From Isoperla grammatica (taxonomy: Eukaryota; Arthropoda; Insecta; Plecoptera; Perlodidae): 64,000 nucleotides of DNA. The position numbers and the translations under genes are program-made. Numbering within the stretch: position 1 is the first letter of the stretch; the number at the start of each line of letters is the position of its first letter. Below the pieces are notes generated by a model. That model made no database searches and was not told where the DNA came from. It saw only the letters and a list, made by a program, of their open reading frames with translations. Below are positions 12,145 to 24,697 of this stretch, in pieces. The stretch covers positions 9,956,292 through 10,020,291 of the forward strand of contig OX246739.1 of NCBI GenBank assembly GCA_945910005.1, written 5' to 3'.

Positions 12145-15041
12145 ATCTGTTCGGTTGAACTAAATTTAATTGGCGAGGTTCCCTTTAGAATTTATGCGCA
12201 GGCAGTGAAAAAGAAGGGTGGAATGGATTACAAGCCGAGTTGGAAGGAAGTAATTGAACGAACCCTTCAAAAAACTCGCATCATAAAATATTCTTTGACA
12301 TTCACGGTTGGTTTGGAAATCTCGAAGACTGGGTCACAAAATATCGTGTGAGCCAGGAAACTGCATCCACCGCTCTCATGCCAAGCTATTAAACACGAAC
12401 CCCATGAATAATGGGCTTATGCAAAAGTAAGCGGGACTGCCTTTATGGTGTATAAAATGGGCTTTATAGTTTGGCGTATGTTTGCTATTAGAGCGTCATC
12501 CAACCATGGCTCTGCCTGCATTGCTTAATAAATAAATAAAATACCAAAATTGGATTTTAAACATGTAATAGTTGGCGTCGACATATTTTGCCTTCTCACA
12601 ATGTTGTATAAAATGCTAAGCAATAAAATTCCAGCAACAAAGCTTTCATTTACTCCGCCAATATACTAACATTAAGAATGAAGGCAATGCCGCACGAACC
12701 AAATTAACAATCAGTTTAATTTAAACGATACAATATAAACGGTAGCATTAAGTAGCAGATGTAAACATAGCTTCTAATGCTCGCTTCGTTTACCCAGGGG
12801 CGGACTGGCTATGAAACTCCGGCCGGGCATAACTAGTCAGGACAATTGATTTTGGCGGGAATCGTTTTACCTTGCGCATTTTTTATCATGTCAACCGTGC
12901 TCAGATAATGTATATAAACACGTTGATAACACACAGACATGTAATATAAAAACATGTCTACGATTTACTGGACGACGCGCTAAAAGTAAAAGAACGAAGT
13001 TTCAACTCTTTGTCGTCGTCGCCCTCTAAAATGATTTGTAGACAGAAGTAGACGTAGCCTTGCTTAATGCTTAATGTAGCGGGAAGTATTGGTGAACGCT
13101 CACTGCACCGACAAAGGTAGAGGTGGTTGGGAAATAGCAAGCATGTTCACAAGCGATTGAACAATGGCTACCCCTCACATCGTGGGGAGAGGAGCGTATC
13201 TCACAATCTGTAGAGAATAGAGGGTACACAACCAAGAGGTGAATAAAAACAGAGTTTAAAAATTAAATCGTGTAACTGGATTTTATCATACAAGGCGCTC
13301 TACCGTTACGATGGGGGAAGGGTGATAATACACTAGAGAATTCAGATGAAAAATATCATAAAGGCGTAAAATGTCACTTTTTAAAATAATGAAACGTTAT
13401 AATTAATAATGCAATCAAAAATTAAACGCTCGTTAAATGTAGCTTTCATCTTCAAGTTAGTGGTTTGGATTTTGGATGAGAGCAGAAAACTTTTGCCCTC
13501 ATTATTTTATAAACAGGATGCTGGGGCGTCAGAATAATTATTTTAACATCGTCTTGTCGTCTTGTGACAACTGTACAAGCACCTGTCCTGCTGTGTTTCA
13601 TTTAAACTCCTTTTCAGATTCAAAGAGTTAAGAATCTTCAAGACACAATAATATGACATAAACAATACAAGTTCTCAAAGTAAATAAAAAGAAAAGGAGT
13701 GTTACAAATTATGTTCTTATAATCTTTTTGCTGTCGTCATTTAAGTAAAAAAAAAGCACAGTCCAACTGCACAGAAGTCCAGGTTTATTCCCATCCACTA
13801 TAAAAATGTGTTTACTTTGTAAGTTTTAGTTACTACAAGAGGATTCATTCTCGCAGTCGATTGTATCAAAGAATCCAGTAACAAGTTTTTCTGGGTAACC
13901 GCACGAAAATCAAAGATTCATTTACCAACGTCTCAAACACTCGATCTTATAATTCTTCTTTCACACTTTGTAAAAATGTAAGTCCAGTGAAGCGAAGTGG
14001 TTTTTGGCAAGGATTGTGGGAGATAGAAAAAAGTAACGATCTTGAATTATCTTGACGATATTATTTTATCAATACTTGAGGCTTCGGTCAATATGTTACA
14101 CGATCATTTATGTAACACGTAGAAACTGTTAAAAACAGTTTGTACTTAATATTAAGGTTGCCCATCGACATCGATTAATCGATTAACAATCCGATGTACG
14201 CTGGACAGTAAACAATAAATTGTTTGTTTTTCTCTCTATTATGTATCGCATTGTGTATACACTATACACTCTACAATGTGTTTGGTCTCACGAACACGGA
14301 ACACTAGCGCCCCTGGTGAGTGTATTCTATGCTAGATTGTTTGCGCTGTTAAGTGTGACTATCCGTCTTCCTGTCTCCAGCAAATAGGCTCCGCTGCAAG
14401 AGTGTGATTGAGTGTGTGAATTTTCTGCAATGCTTCGTTCTGATCATGACACCCAGTCACATGGGGAATTGTTGATATAATGCCGGGAAAAATTTAAGCT
14501 GTTAGAAATATAAATACATACAAAAGTATTTTGGAGGGTATCACTTTTCAATATTCTGATGTTTGCACTTATAGAAATAAGCTTCTGTCTTGTGTAACGT
14601 AATACATGTAGCCACTTACAGCGATGATCAACTTTGCTCTTTTAAAACTTCGCAAGGACGCAAGTTCTTGTTGTTCGCAGCATAAGTCAATAAACCGTAT
14701 CACCTTCATTTTGGGCGTCTGATTATATAGTCACAATAATAAATAGCGTGCCATGACTGAACGTATTATTATAATATAGCAAAAATTATATCAAAACCAA
14801 GAAGAATATTGTAATATTTTTATTAGTAAGCTTCCAATTACAAAATCTTTTCTCTGGGAATTTTTCAGTTTTCCGGTTTTTTGCGCTTTTGCTTAGCTTG
14901 CGCACAGCTGCTTTCCTGCGACACTAGCGCGCCTAGCGGTAAAATACTTGACATACGTTGTAAGGCCTATCTTTATCATTATAAAAAACTACCACAAGTT
15001 TTAGTAGTACTACTTTATCGACTCATACTGTGCTAGGCCTC
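12145..15041. other. Non-coding block with scattered repeat fragments
   Basis: No exon is supported. At about 12796-12831 is a GC-rich stretch beginning CAGGGGCGGACTGGC, a motif typical of ends of dispersed animal repeats, but no matching opposite end was found. At 14170-14205 a short segment contains the palindrome ATCGATTAATCGAT. The motif ACACTAGCGC occurs twice (about 14302 and 14921). The rest is AT-rich and unremarkable. Confidence 0.45.
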
Positions 15042-15428
15042 ATAGGGTGTATTCACGTATTGCGCATGGTAGCCACATTGGAGGCCACAATGGCATGTGA
15101 TTGGTAGTTCGTTGTTACTATGTTTCAGCTGGCGTTTGGTTGAAGTTCACCTGTTCTCCAACTTTCGTTTGCTATTATTACTTAAGGGGACAATCCACTG
15201 AAAATGCTATGTCAGTGAGTATGTACACTACAATAGTGAAATTCGAGGACATGTTTCTATACCTTATAAAACCAAATAAAAAAAATTAAAAACAGTAATT
15301 TTTATTTTTTTTATATATTTTTTTTCAGTATATTTCCAAAAAATATACATTTTCTAAAATTCTATCTTCTTTCTTGTTTTTATTGGATTTGATTTATTTT
15401 TATTTTTATTGTATGCAGAACAACCTCC

Positions 15429-15600
15429 TTAACAATAACTAGGGAGCACATTTTTCAATTTAGCTCTAATTATTTGTTTTTAATTTTTTAAAGTTGGTAC
15501 TATGTGCATTTCATGTTTTTTTGAAACAATGTAATGTCAAATAATTATTTTCTTGAAAATGAATTGCTAAATTGAAAATGTGCTCTCTAGTTATTGTTAA
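15429..15600. mobile_element. Short MITE with TTAA ends, nested in the transposon
   Basis: A 172-bp segment whose ends are inverted copies of TTAACAATAACTAG followed by a GAGCACATTTTCAATTTAG-like sequence, about 35 bp each with few mismatches. Both outer ends read TTAA. Either a MITE inserted in the larger element or an internal hairpin of it. It carries no coding capacity. Confidence 0.75.
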
Positions 15601-15797
15601 CAGTCTATCTCTGAACTTACACAAAAATAATCAGCTTATTCTGATGAGCCAATAAAAAGGAGATACATTTTCCAATATCAAATGTGCATGAAAAAAGTTA
15701 CCGAGATACAGCAATTTGAAAGTTTTAGGTATTTATTTAGCCAATTTTAGTTGATTCTACTTTTAGAAATGGTAGTACCCACTGTCTCATCACTCGG

Positions 15798-16706
15798 CTA
15801 CTCTGTTGTGTCCAAATCAAATGCACCAGCACTGTATGTGGTGCCTTCTCTTGATTTCTTCAGTGATTCAGCCCGTAACGCTGCCAGTCTTACTTTTCTT
15901 CGAATCTTCCCATACTTCGCACTCGCTTTCCGGGCACATTGGCGAAGACGTCGCATTTCCTTACGTTTGGAGTAGGCTACTGGACCGAAAGTCTGCATGG
16001 TGACAAACCCTTGCTGTTTAGGTTGTCTAGGTGAGATTTGACATACCCATTGTTGTACTGGCAGACGGCATCCATTACCGCACTTTCGATGCGATGACGA
16101 GACGCGAACACGGATTTTGGACATTTCGCCCAAATTCTTGAATGAATCCATTGCTGCATAACCTTTGCCTATAGCTTGAAAAGCTTGCACAGCTCTCTTG
16201 TTCACATCAAAATCCGGCCGCGATGAAGTTTGGCCTACATTGTTCGGAGCAGAACGAGCGGAAGAATAACTTGTGGAATTAGCTACACCGCAAGTATCAC
16301 AAACTAAACTGAGTTTATTTGCAAACCCATGGTTCTCACTAACATTGAACTCAAGGGTGCAAGACCCACAGAAGGAACACGGGTACTTGTCTATTAGTTG
16401 TGACAAACAGTTCAAATCAGCCAAAACATAATGAGGAGGCTGTTCAGTGCACTGGTCATCACTAGGCCTAGGCCTTGTTGGAAGATTGCAATTTGCTGAA
16501 TGTTCTATCGATGACTTACGGAGATTTATTTTCTCTGGTGATGGTATGTTTTCCTCCAAAACATTCACTTGGTCTAGGCCTAAGTCTAGGCCTAAAACAT
16601 CTGCATTGCCAGGCATAGGCCTACCTTGCAAATCCACCTCTTGCGGTTCGTTTCTCTTCAAAACATTTGCTATACTTGCAGCAGCACATTTTCTCCTTTT
16701 AGGCAT
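15798..16706 (-). pseudogene. Internally deleted Mutator-like (Mutsu-type) transposase
   Basis: A 302-codon frame starting at ATG. Residues 110-139 hold a zinc-ribbon pattern (C110-x2-C113 and C136-x2-C139). They are followed by DFDVNKRAVQAFQAIGKGYAA at about 165-185, which resembles the Mutator-like transposase domain of invertebrate elements. After residue about 189 the expected catalytic middle is missing. The typical later segment (SRIWAKCPKSVF and onward) is present but in another frame (minus strand 15977-16159, ending at a stop). The original frame then resumes a family-like C-terminus with a basic stretch and the ending TTYSAGAF at about 289-296. So one internal deletion plus compensating shifts leave an open frame that cannot encode a working transposase. 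Family assignment is from memory of the domain pattern. Confidence 0.75.
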
Positions 16707-17687
16707 GGTTTTTGCTTTTAAAAAAGCAGATTGTTATACTTTAGAAACTGGAGGAGAAAATAAATCGTGACAGCACCTTTGAAAACCAAAACAAACCCTA
16801 GGCCTATCAGCTGTTTCAGAAATCAGCCAAAGTTATTATCAAAGATATTATAATATTCCACGGCTAGTGGTTTCTCTCTTCTCTTTCAATATCTTTGCTT
16901 CAATACTACCTAGCGGCATATTTTATAACTATTACGACCAGGCTACACAGCTCAGTGGACAAGAAACCGGGAGTTTTAAATCTTAGTTGGAGAACACATC
17001 TGTACTAGTAATCATTCTAAAATGCAACCAAACGTTGTATTTTCGACGGGACTGGCATTTTTTCGTCGTGCAACGCTCACTTATAAATTATGTAGTGATG
17101 GAAGCAAGTCTCGGACCTTAACAGGGTATTTTTATACATATAAACGAAAGAACATTTAAAAATATTATGATGGAAAAAAAAAAATCGAAAAAGGATAGTT
17201 TTTGCTACATTTTCAGTGGATTGTCCCCTTAAAATCAACATAAACAAACTCTTTTGTCTCGATTTCTCTTTTAATCGATTACAAAGACATACAATAATCA
17301 TTTTCGTACACTTTATCGGGGAATAAGCATATACGTGTTCAAACTTGTCACATTTCCCCGTAAACCATATTATTCGTTTTCTATTGACAGCTAAATGAAA
17401 CTTGAAACAGTACTATAGGTGGCCTCTAATATAGCCGATGTGACGTCACGTGAATACTCCCTATAGCACAAGATTCATGCCGTGTTTTGTTTCGGACAAA
17501 CATTGGATATATGCACTAATCAAAGAAAGATACAACAATAGAGTTGCCTAGCAACACATTGTTTGTCCGCCTGTGATGTCACAGCCCCCTCAATTGAGTC
17601 TTTTGCTATAGGAACTACGCATGAACCACTAAAGCCCTCCAGCAGAAACCCAGCGCCTTCTGTAATCTCTCGCCCCGTGTGTTACAG

Positions 17688-17868
17688 CGCGGACGGCGAG
17701 TACGTCGTGACAACGATGACAAAGGCGGTGCTTCATCACACGGGTAAGGTTCTGTGGACCCCCCCGGCCATCTTCAAGTCGTCTTGTGAGATAGACGTCC
17801 GGTACTTTCCATTCGACCAGCAGACTTGCTTCATGAAGTTCGGCTCCTGGACCTACGACGGAGATCAG
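17688..17868 (+). CDS. nAChR alpha1-like subunit, exon with Cys-loop
   Basis: Internal exon encoding 60 residues of the extracellular ligand-binding domain of a nicotinic acetylcholine receptor alpha subunit. The Cys-loop is complete: two cysteines 13 residues apart enclosing [13 protein letters not shown]. The loop-B tryptophan lies in GSWTYDG. The acceptor is GTGTTACAG and the donor CAG|GTGAGT. The exon opens with one base that completes a split codon (consistent with Asn before ADGEYVV) and ends in phase 0, matching the next exon. It starts about 220 bp after the nested transposon cluster. Preceding exons with the signal peptide and first binding loops are outside the window. An alpha1 (ALS) identity is favoured over alpha3/alpha4 because of the linked second subunit and C-terminal sequence. 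Confidence 0.93.
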
Positions 17869-18772
17869 GTGAGTTTCATCGGTAAAATGATATAATGTGG
17901 GGTCCTACGTGACTTTTCATTGGGCCCTGAGTTTCTAATGTTGTCCAATAAACATTTCTATGGCTAGAATGTGAATTACTTGAGAACTTATAAATTAGAC
18001 GTTTAATATGACCTTATAAGCTTGTAAATATGACCTTAAAAATATGACCACAAAATTTACTTTTTTTTTTAGAATAATGCGTCAAAACCCACTTAGGTGC
18101 CTAATTTATACCAACGTCTCATGAAAATCGACTGATGCCTCTATCATGACCCAAACCTCATGCTTCTAATGAACGAATTGTACACCGTGTACTAAAAAAT
18201 GCAAAAAGAGTTTACAAATGGCCATCGTTGAACTTGAAGACCGTGTTAATCATAGTGTCAACAGCATTTTATTATACAGTACGTTGTTATAATTCGCTGG
18301 ACAAGCTTATTCTTACCCAAATGTTTTCAGCCAGTTACATATTAATTGTCAATTATGACTATCACATAGTGTGCATTAATGTATATTGTGTTCAATTCTG
18401 TAATTTAATTTAACGTTTTATGAAATATATTGTACAGTTTACAATGCGTGGACGTGTATTCAATACGTCTTCAAACCACAGCAAACAGTCAAGTGTTGAA
18501 TGTCTAGTACGTTCAATTAACTGTTGCGTGTACGGTTATGATCACGTTTGATAATTTGGTTCATTAACACCTCGGAACGATCGTCCTCCCTTCGTAGCGA
18601 TCCAGAGACCGGGACAGAAACGCTCCCGCATTATTGCAACGTTTGCTGTTCTGCAATAATGAAATTATGACCTGCTATAACTCAATGAAACCATGTGCAG
18701 TCTATGTATAACGTATCGACATCAAACATGGCCCCCCCTCGCGGTGTAACGGATACGACCGCTGCACTCCCC

Positions 18773-18966
18773 AGCTTCGTTCGCTTGTCTTACACTGGGT
18801 CCTACACTGGCGAGTGTAAAATTCTCATGAACTGTCTACACTGGTGAAGTTTTAATTGCAGGCGAATGTCATACAACTTATTACATTGACTTACACGGGT
18901 ACAAAAGAATAATTCGGCACTGACACTGACAGTAGTGTAAATAGTGTAGGACAGGCGAACGAAGCT
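18773..18966. mobile_element. MITE, 194 bp
   Basis: Terminal inverted repeats of about 24 bp read AGCTTCGTTCGC at the left and its complement at the right, continuing with TGTCYTACACT. The interior repeats TACACT-like words. No clear target duplication. Non-coding. Confidence 0.7.
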
Positions 18967-19201
18967 CAAGTCAGTAATCTCATCTAAAACCTAAAACCGT
19001 TTACCCGCTGACCTTATTGTAGATTCCCTGATGCCCTGATACCGGGGCGGCAGTGTGCAATGGATCTGATTCTTCCGACGTCACATGACCTTCGTAAAAC
19101 ACCACCATATCTTTCTATACCCTTCTTGAAAGTGTTTATAGATACCTTTATGCACCTATCATGTATTCAAGTGACAATAACGCCCTGTCGCGAATAAAGG
19201 A

Positions 19202-19504
19202 TAGGGCACTAGCAACACCAAAAGACAACAATGAAACAAATGAATTGAATCGATGGACAAACAACAAGCTGTCAAAAAATAATGTCTTCTGATTTTGGAA
19301 AACGAAACAAAAAACAAACAAATACACATACAAAACTTTAACTTAGTCGTTGTCTATCATTAAGTTTTAAATGGCGAGCAGTTACTATTGCTACACTTGT
19401 TTTTATTTCTATGGTTGCAATTTTATTATTTTGACAGCTGATGGTTTGTCCATCAGTTCAATTCATTTGTTCCATTGCTGTCTTTTGGTGTTGCTAGTGC
19501 CCTA
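19202..19504. mobile_element. MITE with about 75-bp inverted repeats
   Basis: Left arm begins TAGGGCACTAGCAACACC and the right arm is its near-perfect complement. Similarity continues through the GACAACAATG and CAAATGAATTGAA segments to GCTGTCAAAA. Both ends coincide with TA, which may be a TA target duplication of the Tc1/mariner kind. About 303 bp, no coding capacity. Confidence 0.8.
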
Positions 19505-21795
19505 TACTGTTAAATAGGCAGGTGTTTCTACTATACCTACAATGAAAACATAGGTCTATGAATATATTTGTGTTCAGGTATTGTTGGTTTTGGTCTGTGG
19601 GAGAGACAGACTATGGCTGTGTGTCTCTGTCGGCTGCCCAATCTAATTAGCGCCACAACAAAATATTATAGAGATCAACTATACTACTCAGTGCATGTAT
19701 TATAAATAATAATTTAACAATTTAGTTGGATACTGACTTTTATTTAGTCATAAAATGGACGCCCAGAAAATAAGAATTTGTATTTGACCCTTTCTTAGAG
19801 TGTAGGTGACTTTTATATAAAGCATCACGCTTCATACCCACAAGGCAATGTTATTCTACTCAGAACTCGAAACTTGAAGCATTTACATTTTGTTCACTAC
19901 TCCCACGGAGAGTTGTATACAACATTAACCTCTTTTCAAGTCAACACTCTAAAGTTAAGCATAAGTTATGTTGGGTTTATCCATTTTCCACACTCAACGG
20001 AAAGAGATACCTAACATTGATAAATAGACTGATAGTGGGTCAGAAGGTAAATAGCTTCAGGATTTATGGATACACATGAATAAGACTTATTAAAGTTAAC
20101 TTAAACAAATGAGGTCATGGATGTGCTGCTAAGCATACCGGATCACTTAACTTCAGACAGTGATTTACAATAAACGATGTTGTCGAAAGTGGGATCTATG
20201 GCTAAACCACTCTGAACTCCGTAGATTTGAAGATGTGAAGTTTGCATCGTCTTTACGTTAACTCCTCAAATGCATAAATCATTGATCTTATAAAATACAT
20301 TGTGCAGATCAAGTATTGATGTATATCTAAATGCTACGTAGGACGGACACAGATGTTCTAAAATTTACCATTTACGAAAACACGTACTAGAATTTGTTAA
20401 GTAATTTTTGAAGTATTAGTACTCAATGTTTTATGAAAAGTGGTCAAACGTAGGAGGGTTTAGGATGTAAGTTTTTAAATTTCATTTATATTATTATATT
20501 ACTTTCATATTCTGTGAGACATGGCAAGGTTAATAGCCAAGTTACGTAAGTTAAGAAGAAATGTGAATGAATAAGGTATAGGCCTAGTTCAAGTAGGTAA
20601 AAGATGTGTATATTTTGTATTTTGTTCGGGACGGAATTTTGTGCCAAAAGGCAGGCTTAGTAGCTAAACTGGGATATAGTTCAAACAAAGAAAGTGAATA
20701 TCACGGTTAAAATTGAAGACAAACGCTTAGATCATGTGATTGCATTACATACAACAAGGAATTATAAACACTATTAGCAAACCTTGAATTGCTAAAAACA
20801 AGATGTCTCCCCTCTTTGCTATAGAGATCGATGTTCGCTATTCCTCCCTACTCAATTAGCTTTCTTTCATCGACAGATCACGGACCTGCTGATCTGGCGG
20901 GTGATTAATTAAACTTAAAGAGACGTGGATGTTCTAATCGGTTCAAGTTTACGTAAGCATATAAACTGATTGGGAAACTGGGATCAGAATCAGATAATAA
21001 AACACACACCCGTCAAATGTTTAGTATTGTTGGGTATATCTTACGTGAAAACAGCACGGTAAGGTTGACGTCACAGCTCAAAAAGCGTTAGAATAAATTT
21101 GACGAAAACCAGTAAAAAATTGCACAAGGAATAAATAATGAAATATTTGTTTTCACCCAGGTTTTAAAATATGTTGATACTACGAAATTGTTAGAACGTT
21201 AGGAAAATGTCTTGCTCTACACTCTTTATAAAATATCCGAGTTTATCAAATCAAGAAACTTTTTTGACGAGTGGCTTCTTCTCAAAACTTATATTTCCAA
21301 ACTTATCCCTCCTCGCCCCATCCACAGTTCGACTATGAAAACTGCTAATGATCTATCACTCTCTATATAAATAGAAAGAGAAACTTTTACAGCTGTGACA
21401 TTCATCAGTTTGACTGCGACAAATCCGTATCTACTCACTCAATCATATGATCCAAGATGTAGAGAAAACTCCGTTTTATTTTATCGTTGATTCCAACATA
21501 ACAATTGTATAAATATTATATTTTTTATCCTGGCCATAAACGTTGCGACATAATTTTTTGTGGGCTCTTGAATTGTGTGTTGGAAGTTGCTATCGCCGAT
21601 GGTCCACGTTTCAATAACAACCTTTGGACTCGCTGCAGCGTATGACCATTGCCCCCCCTCCCCCTCCCCCCTCCCACTTCAAACCCAATGGTATGACTCA
21701 CCTCTTGAGTGATCTGTTCGGTATAAACAGGGCTGTCTGACTTCACTCACTGAAACTGTGATCGTCCGTACAAAATACAATATACGTATTCGTAT

Positions 21796-21975
21796 CAGCG
21801 ACTCTCAAGTTGGAGAGAAAATATTGAAAGCACTTCCAATGCAGAAGGTCCAAGGTTCGATTCCTACTTCGGGCTGTGGCTTTTAAACTTTGAAACTGTA
21901 ATGTGATTCTGGCATTCATGTAAACGGTAACTTTGGAGCCGTCATAGCAACGAAGCACTTCTAACTGAGTGGGTA
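21796..21975 (+). repeat. tRNA-derived SINE copy
   Basis: A pol III B-box-like GGTTCGATTCC at 21854-21864 is preceded about 45 bp upstream by an A-box-like AAGTTGGAGAG segment. The spacing fits a degenerate tRNA head. The body (GTAAACGGTAACTTTGGAGC and CGTCATAGCAACGAAGCACT, then CTGAGTGGGTAGACT) recurs on the minus strand at about 49533-49800, and a fragment recurs near 37876. It is therefore a dispersed family rather than a functional tRNA. Confidence 0.6.
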
Positions 21976-22522
21976 GACTATAAACACAGATCTCTTTATT
22001 TAGTCAAAATGAACGCATTATTGAGCCTTCGGTTTTGTATCGCCTAAACCACAGAGATTGATCGGATCAACATGGCAGACACAGTTTTTCCCAATCGTCT
22101 ACAACACCAAAGTGCTGTTTACACACGAAAAATGATTCTAATGTTGCCGTTCACGTCATAACTTTCCGCCGTCACGCCGTGATATCCTGTTAACCGTTGG
22201 ACGCATCCGGTTCCGCTGGAAGATGTATTAGTTAGTTGTGTCGATGAAGGGGGGGGGGGGCGTGTTGACCATCATTCACGTGTGAGGAGCAATTCCACGC
22301 CCGTCCCAGGCGACGACAGCGCTTCTCTAGGGCATCACGGTAACTTTACGGCCCCGTCCGACCATCCACCTAATTGATCCCAACTTGAAACAAGCTGAAT
22401 AAATCCTGATCACCAATTCCAGCCAATAAAAGTACAATGATACAGCTGAGCATCAGTCAGCTTCAGCGAGCTGAACGATCGTCGTCACGCTCGCTTTAAC
22501 CGTGCACTGAGCGATGGTAATC

Positions 22523-22790
22523 GGCCGCCATTTTGTTGTTTTGGTCATTCCGTTTAATGGATTCATGTTTTATATTCGCCATGAGTCGCCATCGTGTATA
22601 TATGGAAACACAAATGCATTTTAACGGGAACAAACACTTTGAAGTGGTTAATATCACGTGATGTTACTCAGAGCGACCATTTTGTAACTTTAGTTCCGTT
22701 TAGTGGATGTGTGCTTCGCTTTATATTCTACATGGATCGCGATCGTGTACACAGCATTGTAATGTGAATACTTGTTATTTGTACCACGTG
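22523..22790 (+). repeat. Diverged tandem duplication, period about 148 bp
   Basis: The segment starting near 22523 (CGGCCGCCATTTTGT) is repeated starting near 22671 (GAGCGACCATTTTGT). Shared words include TTCCGTTTA, TTTATATTC and CGCGATCGTGTA/CGCCATCGTGTA. The copies have diverged with indels. Non-coding. Confidence 0.55.
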
Positions 22791-24697
22791 CATTTCCTCT
22801 CTTGCAATACAGTAATAATTAATAACTTTACTTGTGTATCTATTTTCCAAACTATCGTTTAGTACACTTGTACATGAACACATTAACTTGTTCGGTAGAA
22901 TGCTTCTAATGCTATTGCTGCTAGAATGATGATTAATTTAGAGTATTACGCTAATTCGTCATACTGTCCAACAATGCAATAAATTGTTAGAAGCTATCAT
23001 GGGTGACCTGTTGGTTTTAATGCTTTGTATAAGGTTGATGAAAAGTAGTGATCACTTCCGTAAAAGTACTCTACAGAAAATAAAACGCTACTAAGATGAC
23101 AACACTATTTGTGTCTTGTTATTGACTGTGGAGTCAATAATACTCCACATACGAAATCTTTCAATATATTCTAACTGTCATATGACTTAGTTCATGTAAT
23201 ATCCCATAAAATATTTTCAGTAGACAAGTTAAGTATCCATTTAGAGTAGCAAAGGACTCGAGAGGTCAACGCATCAATCTTTGCTTCCTTTACTTGACCA
23301 CATTATGTAGAAACTAGCAGGAGGTTCATCTTTAAGGATAAAGTAAAAATACAAATAATAATTCTAATAACATTATTAAAAAAATCAATAATAATAATAT
23401 TGTTGGTTTTGTTGTTTGACAAACTAAATAACTATATCGTGCGCAAGTTACTTGTTGTGTCCTTTTCTCATTGTTCGTATATCGTATAAGCCGTAACATT
23501 CGAAGTGTTATATATCTACAATTTTCCATTTTGTTTACACTGGAAAAACAAATTTCTCGTTTTTGACTTGATATGAATTTGTTCATGCTTCCTGTAAATA
23601 AATACCGTAATATTATTAAAACAATTACGAACATTTTCCTAACTTATTTAAGTTTATTCTCAGCGTTAATAAATTGTTTCCCGTAGAATACACCGTTTCA
23701 AAGTTTGTTTTTCACTTCGAAGTTCTTCCGCTCCTTCCTTAGTAAATTAAATTCCAGATTATACTTGTAAATGTTACTTATTCCTTTTTACCTTGTTTTA
23801 TTTGTTTAATATTCTCTACCTCACATATTAAAATATCGTCTGAATACTGTTTTTGCTATTTTTACCTATATTTCAATTTTCTATGTAATAAACACTACAT
23901 TTTGGACTGTTGAAACAATATTGTTCTCTCTGCTATTTGTCTTATTTAATTCTTATGATAAGAACATTATACCTAGTACGATAATAATGTGTTTATCCAA
24001 ATTTTGAATAATTATATTATTCCTCAACGAGAACTTTATAAGGAAAGAACCTTTTTTAACGGTAATACACATTTCAACGGAAATACAGTATAGTTGTTTG
24101 GTTTCACAAGAACCTGGCAAAGCTGATACGTACCAATATATCTGACTAAATTTCCCTGTGGAGTTAAGATCGTATGAATCGTGGGTCAAGGATGAAATAT
24201 ACCTGGGGGTTTTGGGCTTTACCGCAAATAGTGATGCAATATTTAAATTGCAAAAAGAAGGTTCACCTACTACGAAAAATAAAATATTGTTAGCTATATA
24301 TCTCTTTTTCCCAGCTAGATGTTCTTAATATTATAACATTTATTCAGATTGGCCTTGAAAGTATGACACAAAAGAATACATATGATTAGGATGAATGATG
24401 AAATTAAGTGGTTGACAGACATTAACAAGGCGGTGTACTTTATAACTTCGGATAAAATGCACAGTCAAGCATGGGATTTGTTTATGGTGCTGTGGAGATA
24501 GTTTTTCTTATGTAAATAGCATGTAATAAAACAATTCCATGCCAACAAATCCTGTACTTCACTTGACTTGACAGTTGTCTGTGCATATGGCCATTAGTAT
24601 CTGTAGAAGGATGATGTGAAAATCACTACATAATTTTCCTGCATCGTGAACCCACCATGCAGCTTTACCTGGTGTACATCTATTCAGGTGACTAATT

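Larger units (their letters stand above)
15186..17228 (-). mobile_element. TTAA-flanked DNA transposon with Mutator-like coding remnant
   Basis: A perfect 21-bp terminal inverted repeat, GGGGACAATCCACTGAAAATG at 15186-15206 and its complement at 17208-17228, bounds a 2043-bp element. TTAA flanks both ends (15182-15185 and 17229-17232). TTAA is the piggyBac-type duplication, whereas Mutator elements normally make 8-11 bp duplications; because TTAA is palindromic it might instead belong to the repeat. The single sizeable frame, minus strand 15798-16706, encodes a truncated Mutator-like protein, so the copy is non-autonomous. A further TTAA-flanked MITE lies inside it. Confidence 0.8.
15042..17464. 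mobile_element. Outer MITE split by a later transposon insertion
   Basis: The left arm 15042-15088 (ATAGGGTGTATTCACGTA start, GGAGGCCAC end) is similar to the reverse complement of 17419-17464 (ATAGGGAGTATTCACGTG start). Between these arms lies the TTAA-flanked transposon at 15186-17228. Removing it would leave roughly 380 bp, a size typical for a MITE. The arms share the CACGTGACGTCAC-type segment with an element at 52741-53065, so they may be one family. No target duplication was confirmed. Confidence 0.5.

Noticed and set aside
11884..12351. 155-codon plus-strand frame
   Set aside because: It starts in the LTR and runs into flanking DNA; a chance fusion frame.
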